A stretch of DNA of 64,000 nt, taken from positions 62,001 through 126,000 of the forward strand of contig JAEUHN010000039.1 of NCBI GenBank assembly GCA_016795365.1, in the 5' to 3' direction. This document shows positions 20,801-28,763 of this stretch, piece after piece (the first letter of the stretch is position 1; the number at the start of each line of letters is the position of its first letter). The notes beneath the pieces were generated by a model. It did not search any database. It had not been told where the DNA came from and saw only the letters and a list, made by a program, of their open reading frames with translations. Made by a program: the position numbers and the translations under genes. This DNA comes from Verrucomicrobiaceae bacterium. GTDB taxonomy: Bacteria > Verrucomicrobiota > Verrucomicrobiia > Verrucomicrobiales > Verrucomicrobiaceae.

Positions 20801-22754
20801 TGACCACTTTGTAGAGACCAATGTCCGTCGGCTGGATGCTGGTGAAGACCAGCGCCGACGCGGTTCGTCCTGTCAGCTTGGTCTCCACGCCATCTGCCAG
20901 TCGATACCACTGGTAGGTGATCGCATTATTGCTGATCGCTGCGGAGGAAAGCGTCACACGCGCCCCTTGGATCACATCTGTGAAAAACAGTGGCTGGAGC
21001 GTGATGAGCGGCGCTTCCGGCAGTGGGGCGTAAGTTCCTGAAATCGTGTATGAGCCAGCACTGCCATAGGCCGTGTAGCCCGTGATCGTCGTCGATGCCG
21101 GGCGTCCCCGTCCTCTCACGGCGAGGTAGTAGGTTCCTGCCAGAGAAAGATTCCCCACCAGCGAAGCCGCCAGAGTGGTGGTCGATTGCGCGGCCTGGAA
21201 AATGACGGCTCCTGACGAATCGAGAAGTTCCAGGCTGACATCAAGATTAGGCTCCGGGGAGTCCGGCGTCACCGTGATGGAAAAAGGCCCGCCCTTGGTC
21301 TTGAAGGAAAACATATCCACGTCCTGCGATGAAGAAATGACTCCTGCTTGAGAGATCGGGGACGTAAAAGCCAGAGGCTTGGCGGCCGTTATAAGATTGG
21401 GCACATCGTCAACCAGATACCCACTCACCGCGGTCATCTGAGAAATCGTGTTGGCCACCACGGCGAAGTCATCTTCCGGGTTGTTGGCCCCTGGATATTC
21501 TCCTTTGGACCACTGGACCAGGGGCTTGGTGAAGGGTGCTCCCATGATCGGCCCCCAGCCAAACACGCCGGAATCATGACCTCGATAATAAGTGTCGTAG
21601 TAGGTGCCATCATGACTGAGATCCACCATGTGACCAAACTCGTGTGAGATAGTCATCGCCATGATGGCCGTCGATGAATTGTTCCAGCACCAGCACGGAA
21701 TCGCTGATGACCAGCCGTCGGCGGGTCCTCGATATGAATTGAGGTAGGCCACACCGCCAGCGGTTCCGTAATACCATGCGTCAGTAGGGGTGATAATGCA
21801 GCGCCCACGGTGACCAACTTTCGAGGGATCGAGATAGAGTGCTTCGTCCGTGGTGACGTTCACATCGAACGGTCTGAAATCTTCCGCCACCCTTCGCCAG
21901 ACATCGGTGATCTGAGCCGCCGTGATCGGTGTGGTCCCGATCGTCGCAGGGAGGGCAGAAATCAGCGCTCCACCATTCCACTCGGGGGCCATCACCATGG
22001 CACCATCGAAATCCAGGAACAACACGCCCGCCGCACCGGGTTTCGAATTGAGCACCGGCGTCGCGGCACTCACAGCCTTCGTCACACGGGGAACAGGTGA
22101 AGCGGTTGTGCCTGAAGGATCGCTATACCTTGGCATCACGCAGACCAAGGCATCGAGCGGTTGCTTGCGGATGGTCACCTCATGGGGGGACGAGAGCGTC
22201 AGCACTTCGTAGCCCAACTGCATCGTCCGATCGATCACATGACCCGCCCACGACTGATCACCGTGGCCCTGGCTTACAGAAAACTGACCCTGTCTGCCGC
22301 GCAGCGATCCCGCGACAACCCACCGCCCGTCCAGATCGTCAAACGACTCAACAACCCCGGCGAGGTCATCGCCGCCCAATGGAAAAACAATCTCATCCCC
22401 CTTTCGCAGCGACTTTAATTGGGGAAAGCCCTTCACCTCGAGCACCACCTCGCCCAAGACCTTCAACGAAGCTGCACTGGTGGACGAAGTCCGTTCCGAC
22501 GGGCTAGGAGCTTGCCACACGAAATCGGGCAAGAGCCTCAGCCCGTCGCTAAGTCGAGCATCAGCATTGAGCTTACCCAGGCCCGGTTGCTCCATGTCCG
22601 TGCGCCAAACTTTGGTGGAGCTTGCATCTCTTCCATCAGGCCGATCCGAGTTCCCCGGCGCTCTCTCCTTGTCCTCGCTGAGTCCCAAAAAGAGCCCAGC
22701 AGAAATGGCCAATGCCATCAATCCGGAAAAAATAACAAAAGGCCTGAGATTCAT
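17802..22754 (-). CDS. Giant secreted metzincin-type protease with seven Ig-like repeats
   Basis: ATG 22754 gives a membrane/signal segment (MNLRPFVIFSGLMALAISAG). The 1650-residue protein has, in order: a leader region; a metzincin-like catalytic domain (about 230-470) with HEFGHMVDLSH, which supplies three zinc histidines, and a WGPIMGAPF Met-turn; a PPC-like beta domain (about 480-600); and seven Ig-like domains (about 620-1270), each with a YQW core. A TIG/IPT domain (LTDVRPTNVVVGSQM), a second PPC-like domain and a C-terminal laminin-G-like domain ending YFDNVRVEAVSG follow. The usual metzincin Gly is Asp in this HExxHxxDxxH motif. It is probably a cell-surface or secreted protease or adhesin. 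Confidence 0.85.
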   Translation of the reverse strand: MNLRPFVIFSGLMALAISAGLFLGLSEDKERAPGNSDRPDGRDASSTKVWRTDMEQPGLGKLNADARLSDGLRLLPDFVWQAPSPSERTSSTSAASLKVLGEVVLEVKGFPQLKSLRKGDEIVFPLGGDDLAGVVESFDDLDGRWVVAGSLRGRQGQFSVSQGHGDQSWAGHVIDRTMQLGYEVLTLSSPHEVTIRKQPLDALVCVMPRYSDPSGTTASPVPRVTKAVSAATPVLNSKPGAAGVLFLDFDGAMVMAPEWNGGALISALPATIGTTPITAAQITDVWRRVAEDFRPFDVNVTTDEALYLDPSKVGHRGRCIITPTDAWYYGTAGGVAYLNSYRGPADGWSSAIPCWCWNNSSTAIMAMTISHEFGHMVDLSHDGTYYDTYYRGHDSGVFGWGPIMGAPFTKPLVQWSKGEYPGANNPEDDFAVVANTISQMTAVSGYLVDDVPNLITAAKPLAFTSPISQAGVISSSQDVDMFSFKTKGGPFSITVTPDSPEPNLDVSLELLDSSGAVIFQAAQSTTTLAASLVGNLSLAGTYYLAVRGRGRPASTTITGYTAYGSAGSYTISGTYAPLPEAPLITLQPLFFTDVIQGARVTLSSAAISNNAITYQWYRLADGVETKLTGRTASALVFTSIQPTDIGLYKVVISNVAGSVTSEWATIDVRYKPIIKVQPSPVKLTSAAGSDVAFSVTAIGTDPIFYQWKKNGVVMPGETQPTLQMAAIDWFDAGAYTVTVSNALGSVTSLGASLTVSSAPVFTQQPVPLVKAIALGGVASVTVKTVGTAPISYQWFKDGVAIPRATAAVYSWSATQLLAEGTYYVRATNLVGSVESESFVVDVQDRPVIDLPQPPKTVNLNAEFPLALDCFAHGTGPLVYQWQLNGVNVADSFPLVQGTTTPTLRISAVGWAHKGTWRCIVTNAVGTAITQNVVVNVNSYPVIIVPPSNLKIAKNGTGTLKVVAGGTPPLKYQWFKDNQPIPGANAASLVLSRASPTTTPGSYQVTVMNTYPFPLPDPVAGGPAIVTVEDPPVAGAPLPAAQLAGIGDTVTITGSATGSPELRYQWQKNNVDMPGRTAAILTLSNVQLADSASYRVVVTNDVGKAYSVAAKLTVLTRPSITLHPISQTIYAWDSASLSCAATGSPTLTYQWNLNGSPIPRTTNSTAVTPTLKLTSTQETQAGEYTVTVSNAVGSATSNAAVLTVTPVPEPQLTDVRPTNVVVGSQMLITGLYFNWATRVLVSGKSVAFIKNRSSELWVTVPAGVPASGHLVVETRGGTAMWSQPITLDTDGAENDLLRNAKILSGRTDVIGLADNASATIEYNEPYPRYNSVWFRWRSPFTGKIKISNYGTTFDFRTVLYSGPPTPTSPANLRYLNDWESGYWVDSPIVYTFNDVVKDQDYYIQVQSLWGYSSGPDIGYGRLRITITDRLYFAPRQLASADFNAAQGYRPGAPLDGQQQWLAEGGAAVVKDLPDETGETNGRGVVGGKAARVSVAAIPVAPSEAEAEPLVHASSDLSVQTQTGVSEEFSWGLYDRAGNPSAVVLFKTDDHSIEVLINGQRTSTGQVFTADWSYRLDMWFDRPHKTWRMMLNGVVAAEGDGYAFPEGAGVQLAAGWVPVNQDAASGRLYFDNVRVEAVSGDLPDDEAAETDL

Positions 22755-22942
22755 AACGGCAGATTTTGAAAAACCGGGCCAGCGTATCTGGTCACCCGAT
22801 AAATGCAAACTCCTAACCGCAATCCATACGGATTGTCGTGGGGTTTTGGTCGCTACGATTAAGCAAACTTACCGAAATCGAGCAGCTCGGCCGAAAATAG
22901 GATTATCGCGGGCGCTGGGAGCAATGGCTTGGTTCGAGGTCC
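22755..22942. other. Intergenic region upstream of the metzincin/Ig gene
   Basis: These 188 bp separate the end of the NHL gene from the start of the metzincin/Ig gene, both on the minus strand. The region is AT-richer than its surroundings and must hold the promoter of the large gene. A small hairpin, CAATCC-ATAC-GGATTG near 22820-22836, could act as a weak terminator for the NHL gene. I see no other structure. Confidence 0.35.
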
Positions 22943-24016
22943 TCACTTCCGCTTCAACAGCCTCACGCGATGCGACTCGCTGTCGCCGATGAAAACGGAG
23001 CCATCGGCATCCACGAAGACGCCATGAGGACGCGCCATCTGGCATTTCAGCGGATCAGCATCGGTGCCATTGCCCTTCACACCTGTGCCCGCGATGAGTT
23101 CGATGTTGCCCGTTTTCATGTCGATCATGCGGATGCTGTGGCTCTCGCAATCGGCCAGCCAGACATTGCCATCGGGTGCCACAGCGATGCCTTTGGGACC
23201 GCTGAGCAGCGCGTCTTTGGCCGGGCCACCGTGTCCGGTGAAGCCGCTTTTGCCGGTGCCGGCGATGTGATGGATGATGCCAGCCTTGGGATCGATCTTG
23301 AAGACCTGATTTCCTTCGCGCGTCGCGAGCCAGAAGTTGCCATCCTTGTCCACATCCATGGAACGCGGTCCCTTCAGCGGCGTGCCTTTGATCGGCGCGC
23401 CATCGGGCGTCACACCCGCCTTGCCCGTGCCCGCGAAGGTCGTGATGATCTTGGTTTTCATGTCCACGCAGCGGATGACGTGATTGCCGATGTCGCAGAT
23501 GTAAAGGTTGCCATCGGCTCCGAATTGCAGGCTGTGTGGCTGCTTGAGTTCCGCCTTGTCCGCAGGTCCGCCGTCACCGCTGTAGCCCGCCTTGCCCGTG
23601 CCCGCGAAGGTGGTGATGATGCCCGTCTTCGCATCCACACGGCGGATCGCGTGGTTAGTCATGTCCGTGAGGTAGTAGTTCCCTTCTTTATCGAAGCGAA
23701 TTTCATGCGGCAGGTTGAAGGTGGCTTTCAATGCGGGGCCGCCATCACCCGAGTAACCCTTCGCTCCCGTGCCAGCCATCGTGCTGATCGTTCCATCGGG
23801 AGCCACGCGACGAATGCGCTGACCCGTGTATTCGCAGAACCAGATCGCGCCATCGGGACCGCGCACGACGCCGAACGGGTTGTCGATCTGTGCTGCGGTC
23901 GCCGGACCACCGTCGCCGCTGCCGCCTTTTTCGCCGGTGCCAGCGAAGGTAGAGATGGTCCACTCAGCAGCGCTGAGCGAGGAGACGGAGGCGAGAAGAA
24001 GGAGCAGCGATTTCAT
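22943..24016 (-). CDS. Secreted NHL-repeat beta-propeller protein
   Basis: ATG 24016 starts the signal peptide MKSLLLLLASVSSLSAA; an upstream frame to 24064 adds only charged residues. The 357-residue mature protein is built of about six NHL blades, each marked by an AGTG..G.SGDGGPA loop followed by a G-x-hydrophobic-W/Y-hydrophobic-D strand. This gives a six-bladed propeller likely used for ligand or protein binding; no catalytic domain is attached. It is divergent from a second NHL gene across 82 bp, suggesting shared control. Confidence 0.85.
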   Translation of the reverse strand: MKSLLLLLASVSSLSAAEWTISTFAGTGEKGGSGDGGPATAAQIDNPFGVVRGPDGAIWFCEYTGQRIRRVAPDGTISTMAGTGAKGYSGDGGPALKATFNLPHEIRFDKEGNYYLTDMTNHAIRRVDAKTGIITTFAGTGKAGYSGDGGPADKAELKQPHSLQFGADGNLYICDIGNHVIRCVDMKTKIITTFAGTGKAGVTPDGAPIKGTPLKGPRSMDVDKDGNFWLATREGNQVFKIDPKAGIIHHIAGTGKSGFTGHGGPAKDALLSGPKGIAVAPDGNVWLADCESHSIRMIDMKTGNIELIAGTGVKGNGTDADPLKCQMARPHGVFVDADGSVFIGDSESHRVRLLKRK

Positions 24017-24098
24017 GACAAGGCCAAGACGATGATCACCTTGCCGCTCTCGCACAAGCTGCAAGTATCAGCGCACAAACCTTGTTTCCTCCTGCCTC

Positions 24099-25166
24099 AT
24101 GAAGCGCCTTCTCCTTCCCGTTCTCTCGCTGCTCACCCTGCCCTGCTCCGCTGTCGAACTCGTCGTCGGCAAGCCCAAGACCGAGCATGTGAGCGAGCCC
24201 TTCAGCATCGACTTCGACTCCAAGGGCGCGATGTATGGCGTCGAGTTCACCAAGTCGAACCGCATCTTCAAATACGAGGGCGGCAGGCTCAGCTTCGTGG
24301 CTGGCGCGCAGCACAACGCCGAGGTGAAAGGCGCGAAGAAAGCCGACGATGTGCAAGATGGCAGCGATCCGCTCAAGGCGATCTTCAATGGCATGCACGA
24401 CATCCAGATCGCCGACGGCGACAAGGCCTACATCGGCGACTCCTTCCATAATCGTGTGCGCCTGCTCGACCTCGCCAGCGGCCACGTCTCCACCATTGCT
24501 GGCACGGGCAAATCGGGCTTCAGCGGTGACGGCGGACCCGCCACCGCAGCGACGTTCAGCATCACCATGACAGCATCGTTGTCGCCTGACGAAAAGCGCA
24601 TCTACATCGCCGACATCGGCAACAGCCGCACCCGCGTCATCGACCTCGCCACCAGCATCGTCAGCACCGTCGCAGGCAATTGCAAGAAGGGCTTGCCCGC
24701 CGACGACTCGAATGCCCTCGACGCTGCGATGGGCGACACCCGCGCTGTCACGCAGGCCAAGGACGGCACGCTCTACGTCTTGCTGCGCGGGGGCAATTCA
24801 CTCGTCGCCGTGAAGGATGGCAAGACCCGCACCGTCGTGAACGCTGCGGGCAAGAAGGGCTACAGCGGCGACGGCGGCCCTGGTCGCGATGCCACCATGA
24901 ACGGCCCCAAGTATGTGGCGATGGACCCAAACAACAACGTCCTCATCTGCGACACCGAGAACCACTGCGTGCGCCGTCTCAATACCCAGACCGGCATCAT
25001 CGAACTCCTCGCCGGAGCCCCGCCGAAAGCGGGCACCAAGATCGGCAGCACCTGGCTGCAAACCGAACTCAAGCGCCCCCACGGCGTCCGCATGAGCCCC
25101 GATGGCAAGACCCTCTACATCGCCGACACCTACAATGATCGCGTTCTGCGCGGCGAGTATCGGTGA
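24099..25166 (+). CDS. Secreted NHL-repeat beta-propeller protein
   Basis: The 355-residue protein starts with a signal peptide (MKRLLLPVLSLLTLPCSA). Its NHL blades are less regular than those of the divergent paralogue: the canonical loop AGTGKSGFSGDGGPA appears once, with derived versions (AGNCKKGLPADD, AAGKKGYSGDGGPG) later. Typical blade strands such as KAYIGDSFHNRVRLLD and VLICDTENHCVRRLN are clear. No enzymatic domain is visible. Its stop lies 6 bp from the convergent creatininase stop. Confidence 0.85.
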   Translation: MKRLLLPVLSLLTLPCSAVELVVGKPKTEHVSEPFSIDFDSKGAMYGVEFTKSNRIFKYEGGRLSFVAGAQHNAEVKGAKKADDVQDGSDPLKAIFNGMHDIQIADGDKAYIGDSFHNRVRLLDLASGHVSTIAGTGKSGFSGDGGPATAATFSITMTASLSPDEKRIYIADIGNSRTRVIDLATSIVSTVAGNCKKGLPADDSNALDAAMGDTRAVTQAKDGTLYVLLRGGNSLVAVKDGKTRTVVNAAGKKGYSGDGGPGRDATMNGPKYVAMDPNNNVLICDTENHCVRRLNTQTGIIELLAGAPPKAGTKIGSTWLQTELKRPHGVRMSPDGKTLYIADTYNDRVLRGEYR

Positions 25167-25172
25167 TCTCGG

Positions 25173-25940
25173 CTAAGCCTTCTCGTATAGATCGTTCACG
25201 TCTGCGGCGGCGAGTTCGATCCAGTAGCTCGCCAGCTTTTCAGTGACGAGCTTGAGATACTGCTCGCCCTTTGCGGCGGTGCTTTCGTGCGGATTGCCGG
25301 CACCGGTGTCGTTGGTGGCCTTGGTCCAGGCACGGGGTGCCCAGGCCCACTTCTCACGAATGGCTTTCAGCTTGGAGGGATTCTCCGTGCCATCGCCCCA
25401 CTCACTTTTGGGCAGCACGAGATCGGGATGGAGATGCATGATCATGCTGGTCTCGCGCTCATCCGCGTGATCACCTGGATGCGTGAAGATGCCTTGCCCG
25501 CTGTGAACGTGGAACCAAGACACCGTGCTGAGGAAGATGCGTGGATGATCGGCTTGCAGCTCGCGCAGCATCTGACGGAAGTCATTGCCTCCATGGCCGT
25601 TGAGAATCACGAACTTCGGCACTCCCACGTCTTCGAGGCATCCGATGATGTCATCGAGGATCGCGTGCTGGGTGCTCGGATTGATATTGATGCAGAAAGG
25701 AATGTCGAGCTGTCCGCTCTGCACGCCGAAGGGGATGTTGGGTAGCACGCCAATCTTCGCGCCCTTCTCCCATGCGATGCGGGCCGATTCGGTGGTGATG
25801 TATTCGTTCTGCAAACTGTCCGTCGCGTAAGGCAGATGGTAATTGTGCGCCTCGGTCGCCCCCCATGGCAGCACAGCGACTTCATAAGGATTGGCCTGGA
25901 TGTATTTCCAGTTGGTTTCAGCGATGAGGTAGTGACGCAT
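25173..25940 (-). CDS. Creatininase-family amidohydrolase
   Basis: I choose ATG 25940 (MRHYLIAETNWKYIQ); the open frame extends to 26009, but those codons lie in an intergenic repeat. The 255-residue protein carries the family metal ligands: Glu30, His32 and Asp41 in WGATEAHNYHLPYATD, the NGHGGND motif near residue 120 and a second-metal Glu in DHADERETS. The family includes creatinine amidohydrolase, MftE-type peptidases and riboflavin-pathway ArfB-like enzymes. The substrate here is unknown. The segment upstream of the start holds an AATGA-type inverted repeat. Confidence 0.88.
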   Translation of the reverse strand: MRHYLIAETNWKYIQANPYEVAVLPWGATEAHNYHLPYATDSLQNEYITTESARIAWEKGAKIGVLPNIPFGVQSGQLDIPFCININPSTQHAILDDIIGCLEDVGVPKFVILNGHGGNDFRQMLRELQADHPRIFLSTVSWFHVHSGQGIFTHPGDHADERETSMIMHLHPDLVLPKSEWGDGTENPSKLKAIREKWAWAPRAWTKATNDTGAGNPHESTAAKGEQYLKLVTEKLASYWIELAAADVNDLYEKA

Positions 25941-25950
25941 GGGGGGGAAG

Positions 25951-26026
25951 GATGAATGATGAAGTCCGAAGTATGAATCAATACCGAATGCCGGGCTTGT
26001 TTTCATCATTCATACTTCATCATTCC
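25951..26026. repeat. AATGATGAA-type intergenic inverted repeat, copy 1
   Basis: The left arm (25951-25980, GATGAATGATGAAG...TATGAATCA) and right arm (26001-26026, TTTCATCATTCATACTTCA...) are imperfect inverted copies. They are built of the words AATGATGAA and GTATGAAT around a GC-richer centre. The element lies directly upstream of the creatininase start and just past the tsaD stop. Related word strings occur at 27.04, 34.44 and 47.07 kb. Confidence 0.7.
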
Positions 26027-26030
26027 AAGT

Positions 26031-27026
26031 TTACGCGACACTCCAGTTGGGATCGACTTCCTGCTCGATGGGTGAACGATGACCTGAATTGAATCGATGG
26101 GCGGCGGTGAAGGCGACCATGCCTGCGTTGTCGGTGCAGAGATGAGGCGGGGCAAAGATCCCGAACAGTCCTTCCTGCTCGCAGCGCTCGAAGAACTTCT
26201 CCCGCAGCCGCTTGTTACAGCTCACGCCACCACTCACGGCGATGAGCTGCCTGCCCGTGGCGCGCGCCGCGAGGACTGCCTTGTCGAGCAAGGGATCAAT
26301 GACCGCCTCCTGAACGCTGGCACAAAGATTCGCCATCACGCCGTCGGCTTTGAGGTCGAGCTTGGGAAGCTCGTAGAGCACGCTTGTCTTCAGACCGCTG
26401 TAGCTGAAGTCGAGCGGGGCATCAGCAAAGCGGCTGCGCGGAAACTTCACGAAGCCTGGATCACCTCCTCGCGCGGCCTTCTCGATCTCGGGTCCGCCGG
26501 GATACGGCAGACCCAACATGCGGGCCACCTTATCGAGGCATTCACCCGCCGCATCGTCTCGCGTGTGCCCCATGAGATAGTATCGGCCCACAGCCTCAAT
26601 GTTCACCAGCATCGTGTGTCCACCACTCACAATGAGACCCAGTGCTGGCTCGATGCCGCCGCGCCCAACGAAGGGCGAGAGCAGATGTGCTTCCATGTGA
26701 TTGATCGCCAGGAAAGGCTTCTTCTCGGCCACTGCCAGCGCTTTGGCCATGCTGGTGCCGATCAAGAGACTGCTGACCAAACCAGGACCGCAGGTGGCGG
26801 CGAAGGCTGCGACGTCGCTCAGCGCGATGCCTGCTTCCTGCAGCACGGCATCCACCAGCGGCCTCACCTTGGTGATGTGATTGCGCGATGCGACCTCCGG
26901 CACCACACCACCGAACTGCCGATGAATCTCGATCTGAGAAAACAATCGGCTGCTCAAGATCCGACCATCCAGGGTGCAAATGGCGGCGGCGGTTTCGTCG
27001 CACGAAGTTTCGAGAGCAAGGATCAT
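26031..27026 (-). CDS. tsaD: tRNA N6-adenosine threonylcarbamoyltransferase TsaD
   Basis: The 331-residue protein is a full-length Kae1/TsaD of the ASKHA fold. It transfers threonylcarbamoyl from TC-AMP to A37 of ANN-decoding tRNAs, with TsaB and TsaE as partners. Visible motifs are ILALETSCDETAAAI at the start, HRQFGGVVPEVASRNH, the metal-binding histidines in AINHMEAHLLSPF, SGGHTMLV and the C-terminal CTDNAGMVA. The start at 27026 is the first codon of the family consensus. Its upstream gap carries an AATGA-type repeat. The partners tsaB and tsaE are not in the window. Confidence 0.96.
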   Translation of the reverse strand: MILALETSCDETAAAICTLDGRILSSRLFSQIEIHRQFGGVVPEVASRNHITKVRPLVDAVLQEAGIALSDVAAFAATCGPGLVSSLLIGTSMAKALAVAEKKPFLAINHMEAHLLSPFVGRGGIEPALGLIVSGGHTMLVNIEAVGRYYLMGHTRDDAAGECLDKVARMLGLPYPGGPEIEKAARGGDPGFVKFPRSRFADAPLDFSYSGLKTSVLYELPKLDLKADGVMANLCASVQEAVIDPLLDKAVLAARATGRQLIAVSGGVSCNKRLREKFFERCEQEGLFGIFAPPHLCTDNAGMVAFTAAHRFNSGHRSPIEQEVDPNWSVA

Positions 27027-27036
27027 GAAAGGGACG

Positions 27037-27062
27037 TATGACCAATGACCGATGACGATCTC
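27037..27062. repeat. AATGACC-type intergenic repeat, copy 2
   Basis: The short string GTATGACCAATGACCGATGA lies 10 bp upstream of the tsaD start. It is a tandem of degenerate 7-bp AATGACC words in the same style as the repeats at 25.95, 34.44 and 47.07 kb. Confidence 0.6.
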
Positions 27063-27096
27063 ATCAGGGAGTGGAGGTGAGAAACTGGTGAATGAA

Positions 27097-28668
27097 TCAT
27101 TTCTGCACTGGTGCCTCTTCCTTGCCAGGTTTGACCACCGCAGGTGGAGCCATCAAGGCATCCAGCTTCGCGGGAGCGGGCTCGATGTTGACCTTCGGAG
27201 GCCTTGGCGTGGAGGCGGGAGCATTGAACTCATGGAAGACGAGCACGCCCTTCAGTGCATCGACGGCGCGCTCGAGTTGATGGTCATCCAGATTCGCCTG
27301 CTCCAAAGCGGCAGCCTCGCCCGTGCCGTGGGCACTGCGCCAGCGCGTGAGTTTCATCTCCTCGTCGGTCGTCAATGTGGAGACAATGTTGGGCGTCACG
27401 CCATGTTCGTGAATGGTGCGATGGCTGGGGGTGAAATACTTGGCTGTGGTGAGACGCATCGCACTGCCATCTTTCATCGGGAGAATCGTCTGCACGCTAC
27501 CCTTGCCGAACGTGGTGGTGCCCACCACAATCGCCCGACGAAGGTCCTGCAACACGGCGCTCACAATCTCAGCAGCCGAAGCGCTCGCGTGATTGGCCAG
27601 CACTGCCATTGGGTAGGTGCGAGGCGCTTTGCCATTGCGCTTCGGCGTGCGGTAAGGCGGGCTGTCTTCGCTGGCCTTGCGCCCTTCCTGCGTCACCACA
27701 GGCGTGCCTTCGGGGAGAAACTCACCACACACGCCCACGGCGCTGTCGAGCAGGCCTCCAGGGTTGTTGCGCACATCGAGCACGAGCGCCTGCATCCCCT
27801 CGGCTTCCAGCTTGTCGAGCGCAATGGACAGGTCCTTCACCGTTGGCTGCGTGAACTCGGAGATGCGCACGTAACCGATCTTGTAAGGGTTCGCGAGCTT
27901 CTCATGCACGAGCATCGCATCATGCACAGAGCTTTCCTGCAACAGCTCGCGGACAATGGTGAAATCGAGGAACTGCTTGGTGCCGGGCCGCCGGATCGTC
28001 AGCCGCACCGTCTCGCCCACCTTGCCCTTGAGCAGTTGAATCGCCTCGGCGACTCCGACCGACTCGGTGAGCACATCATTGATACGCACCAACTGATCAC
28101 CCGCGAGCATCCCGGCCTTGGAAGCGGGTCCATCCTCACGGAGGGTCACGATGGTGAGCTGGCTGTTCTTCAACGCAATGGTGATGCCCACACCTTCCGA
28201 GGTGTCCGTCTGCTCGCGCTGCAAGTCCTCGAACAACTGCTTGCCCATGTATTCGCAGTGCGGGTCCAGCTTGCGCAACATGCCATCCAGCGCGCCTGCG
28301 ATGAGTTCCTCATACGTCACCTTCTTTTCATCCACGTAACTCTCACGAATCATCTGCATCGCAGTCGTTAGCAGCTGGAGCTGCGCATACGGATCGTCCT
28401 CGATCTTCTCAGGCTTCGGTGGCGATGGCACGGCTGGTGCGGGCTTCGCTGGCGGCGTGGGGGCCTTGGAGGGAATGGGCTTGTCAGCCGCAGGTTTGGG
28501 TGCCGGTGTCTTGGTAGCGGGAGCAGCTGCGGGTTTCGTTGCAGGCGTCGTTTTGGCAGGCGGCAAGGAGGGTGCTGGCTGCAAAGGAATGCCCGTGGGC
28601 TTCGGAGCTGGCTGCTGGGCCAGCGCCGGAAGCACCACCACGAGACCAAGGATGAACGACCGTTTCAT
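27097..28668 (-). CDS. S41-family carboxyl-terminal processing protease (CtpA-like)
   Basis: ATG 28668 opens a signal peptide (MKRSFILGLVVVLPALA). A Pro/Ala/Lys-rich linker of about 75 residues follows, then the family N-terminal helix region. A PDZ domain at about 150-235 holds EDGPASKAGMLAGDQL. The Ser-Lys protease core is marked by Ser in ASASAAEIVSAVL (about 360) and Lys in FGKGSVQT (about 386). NNPGGLLDSAV precedes the catalytic loop as usual. The 523-residue enzyme should trim C-termini of periplasmic proteins. The low-complexity linker is longer than in E. coli-type relatives and may span the cell wall. Confidence 0.93.
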   Translation of the reverse strand: MKRSFILGLVVVLPALAQQPAPKPTGIPLQPAPSLPPAKTTPATKPAAAPATKTPAPKPAADKPIPSKAPTPPAKPAPAVPSPPKPEKIEDDPYAQLQLLTTAMQMIRESYVDEKKVTYEELIAGALDGMLRKLDPHCEYMGKQLFEDLQREQTDTSEGVGITIALKNSQLTIVTLREDGPASKAGMLAGDQLVRINDVLTESVGVAEAIQLLKGKVGETVRLTIRRPGTKQFLDFTIVRELLQESSVHDAMLVHEKLANPYKIGYVRISEFTQPTVKDLSIALDKLEAEGMQALVLDVRNNPGGLLDSAVGVCGEFLPEGTPVVTQEGRKASEDSPPYRTPKRNGKAPRTYPMAVLANHASASAAEIVSAVLQDLRRAIVVGTTTFGKGSVQTILPMKDGSAMRLTTAKYFTPSHRTIHEHGVTPNIVSTLTTDEEMKLTRWRSAHGTGEAAALEQANLDDHQLERAVDALKGVLVFHEFNAPASTPRPPKVNIEPAPAKLDALMAPPAVVKPGKEEAPVQK

Positions 28669-28763
28669 GCGCGCATGATGCACGCAGTGCGGACCTGATG
28701 CATCGGGAAAAGTGGGGCACTTCTGCCGCAACTTGTCAGCACACCCCGCGTTCCATCGCGGCC

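Noticed and set aside
22900-22942. GGTTCGAGGTCC looked like a tRNA T-arm
   Set aside because: The flanking bases do not form a 5-bp T-stem, and no acceptor, D or anticodon arms are found upstream.
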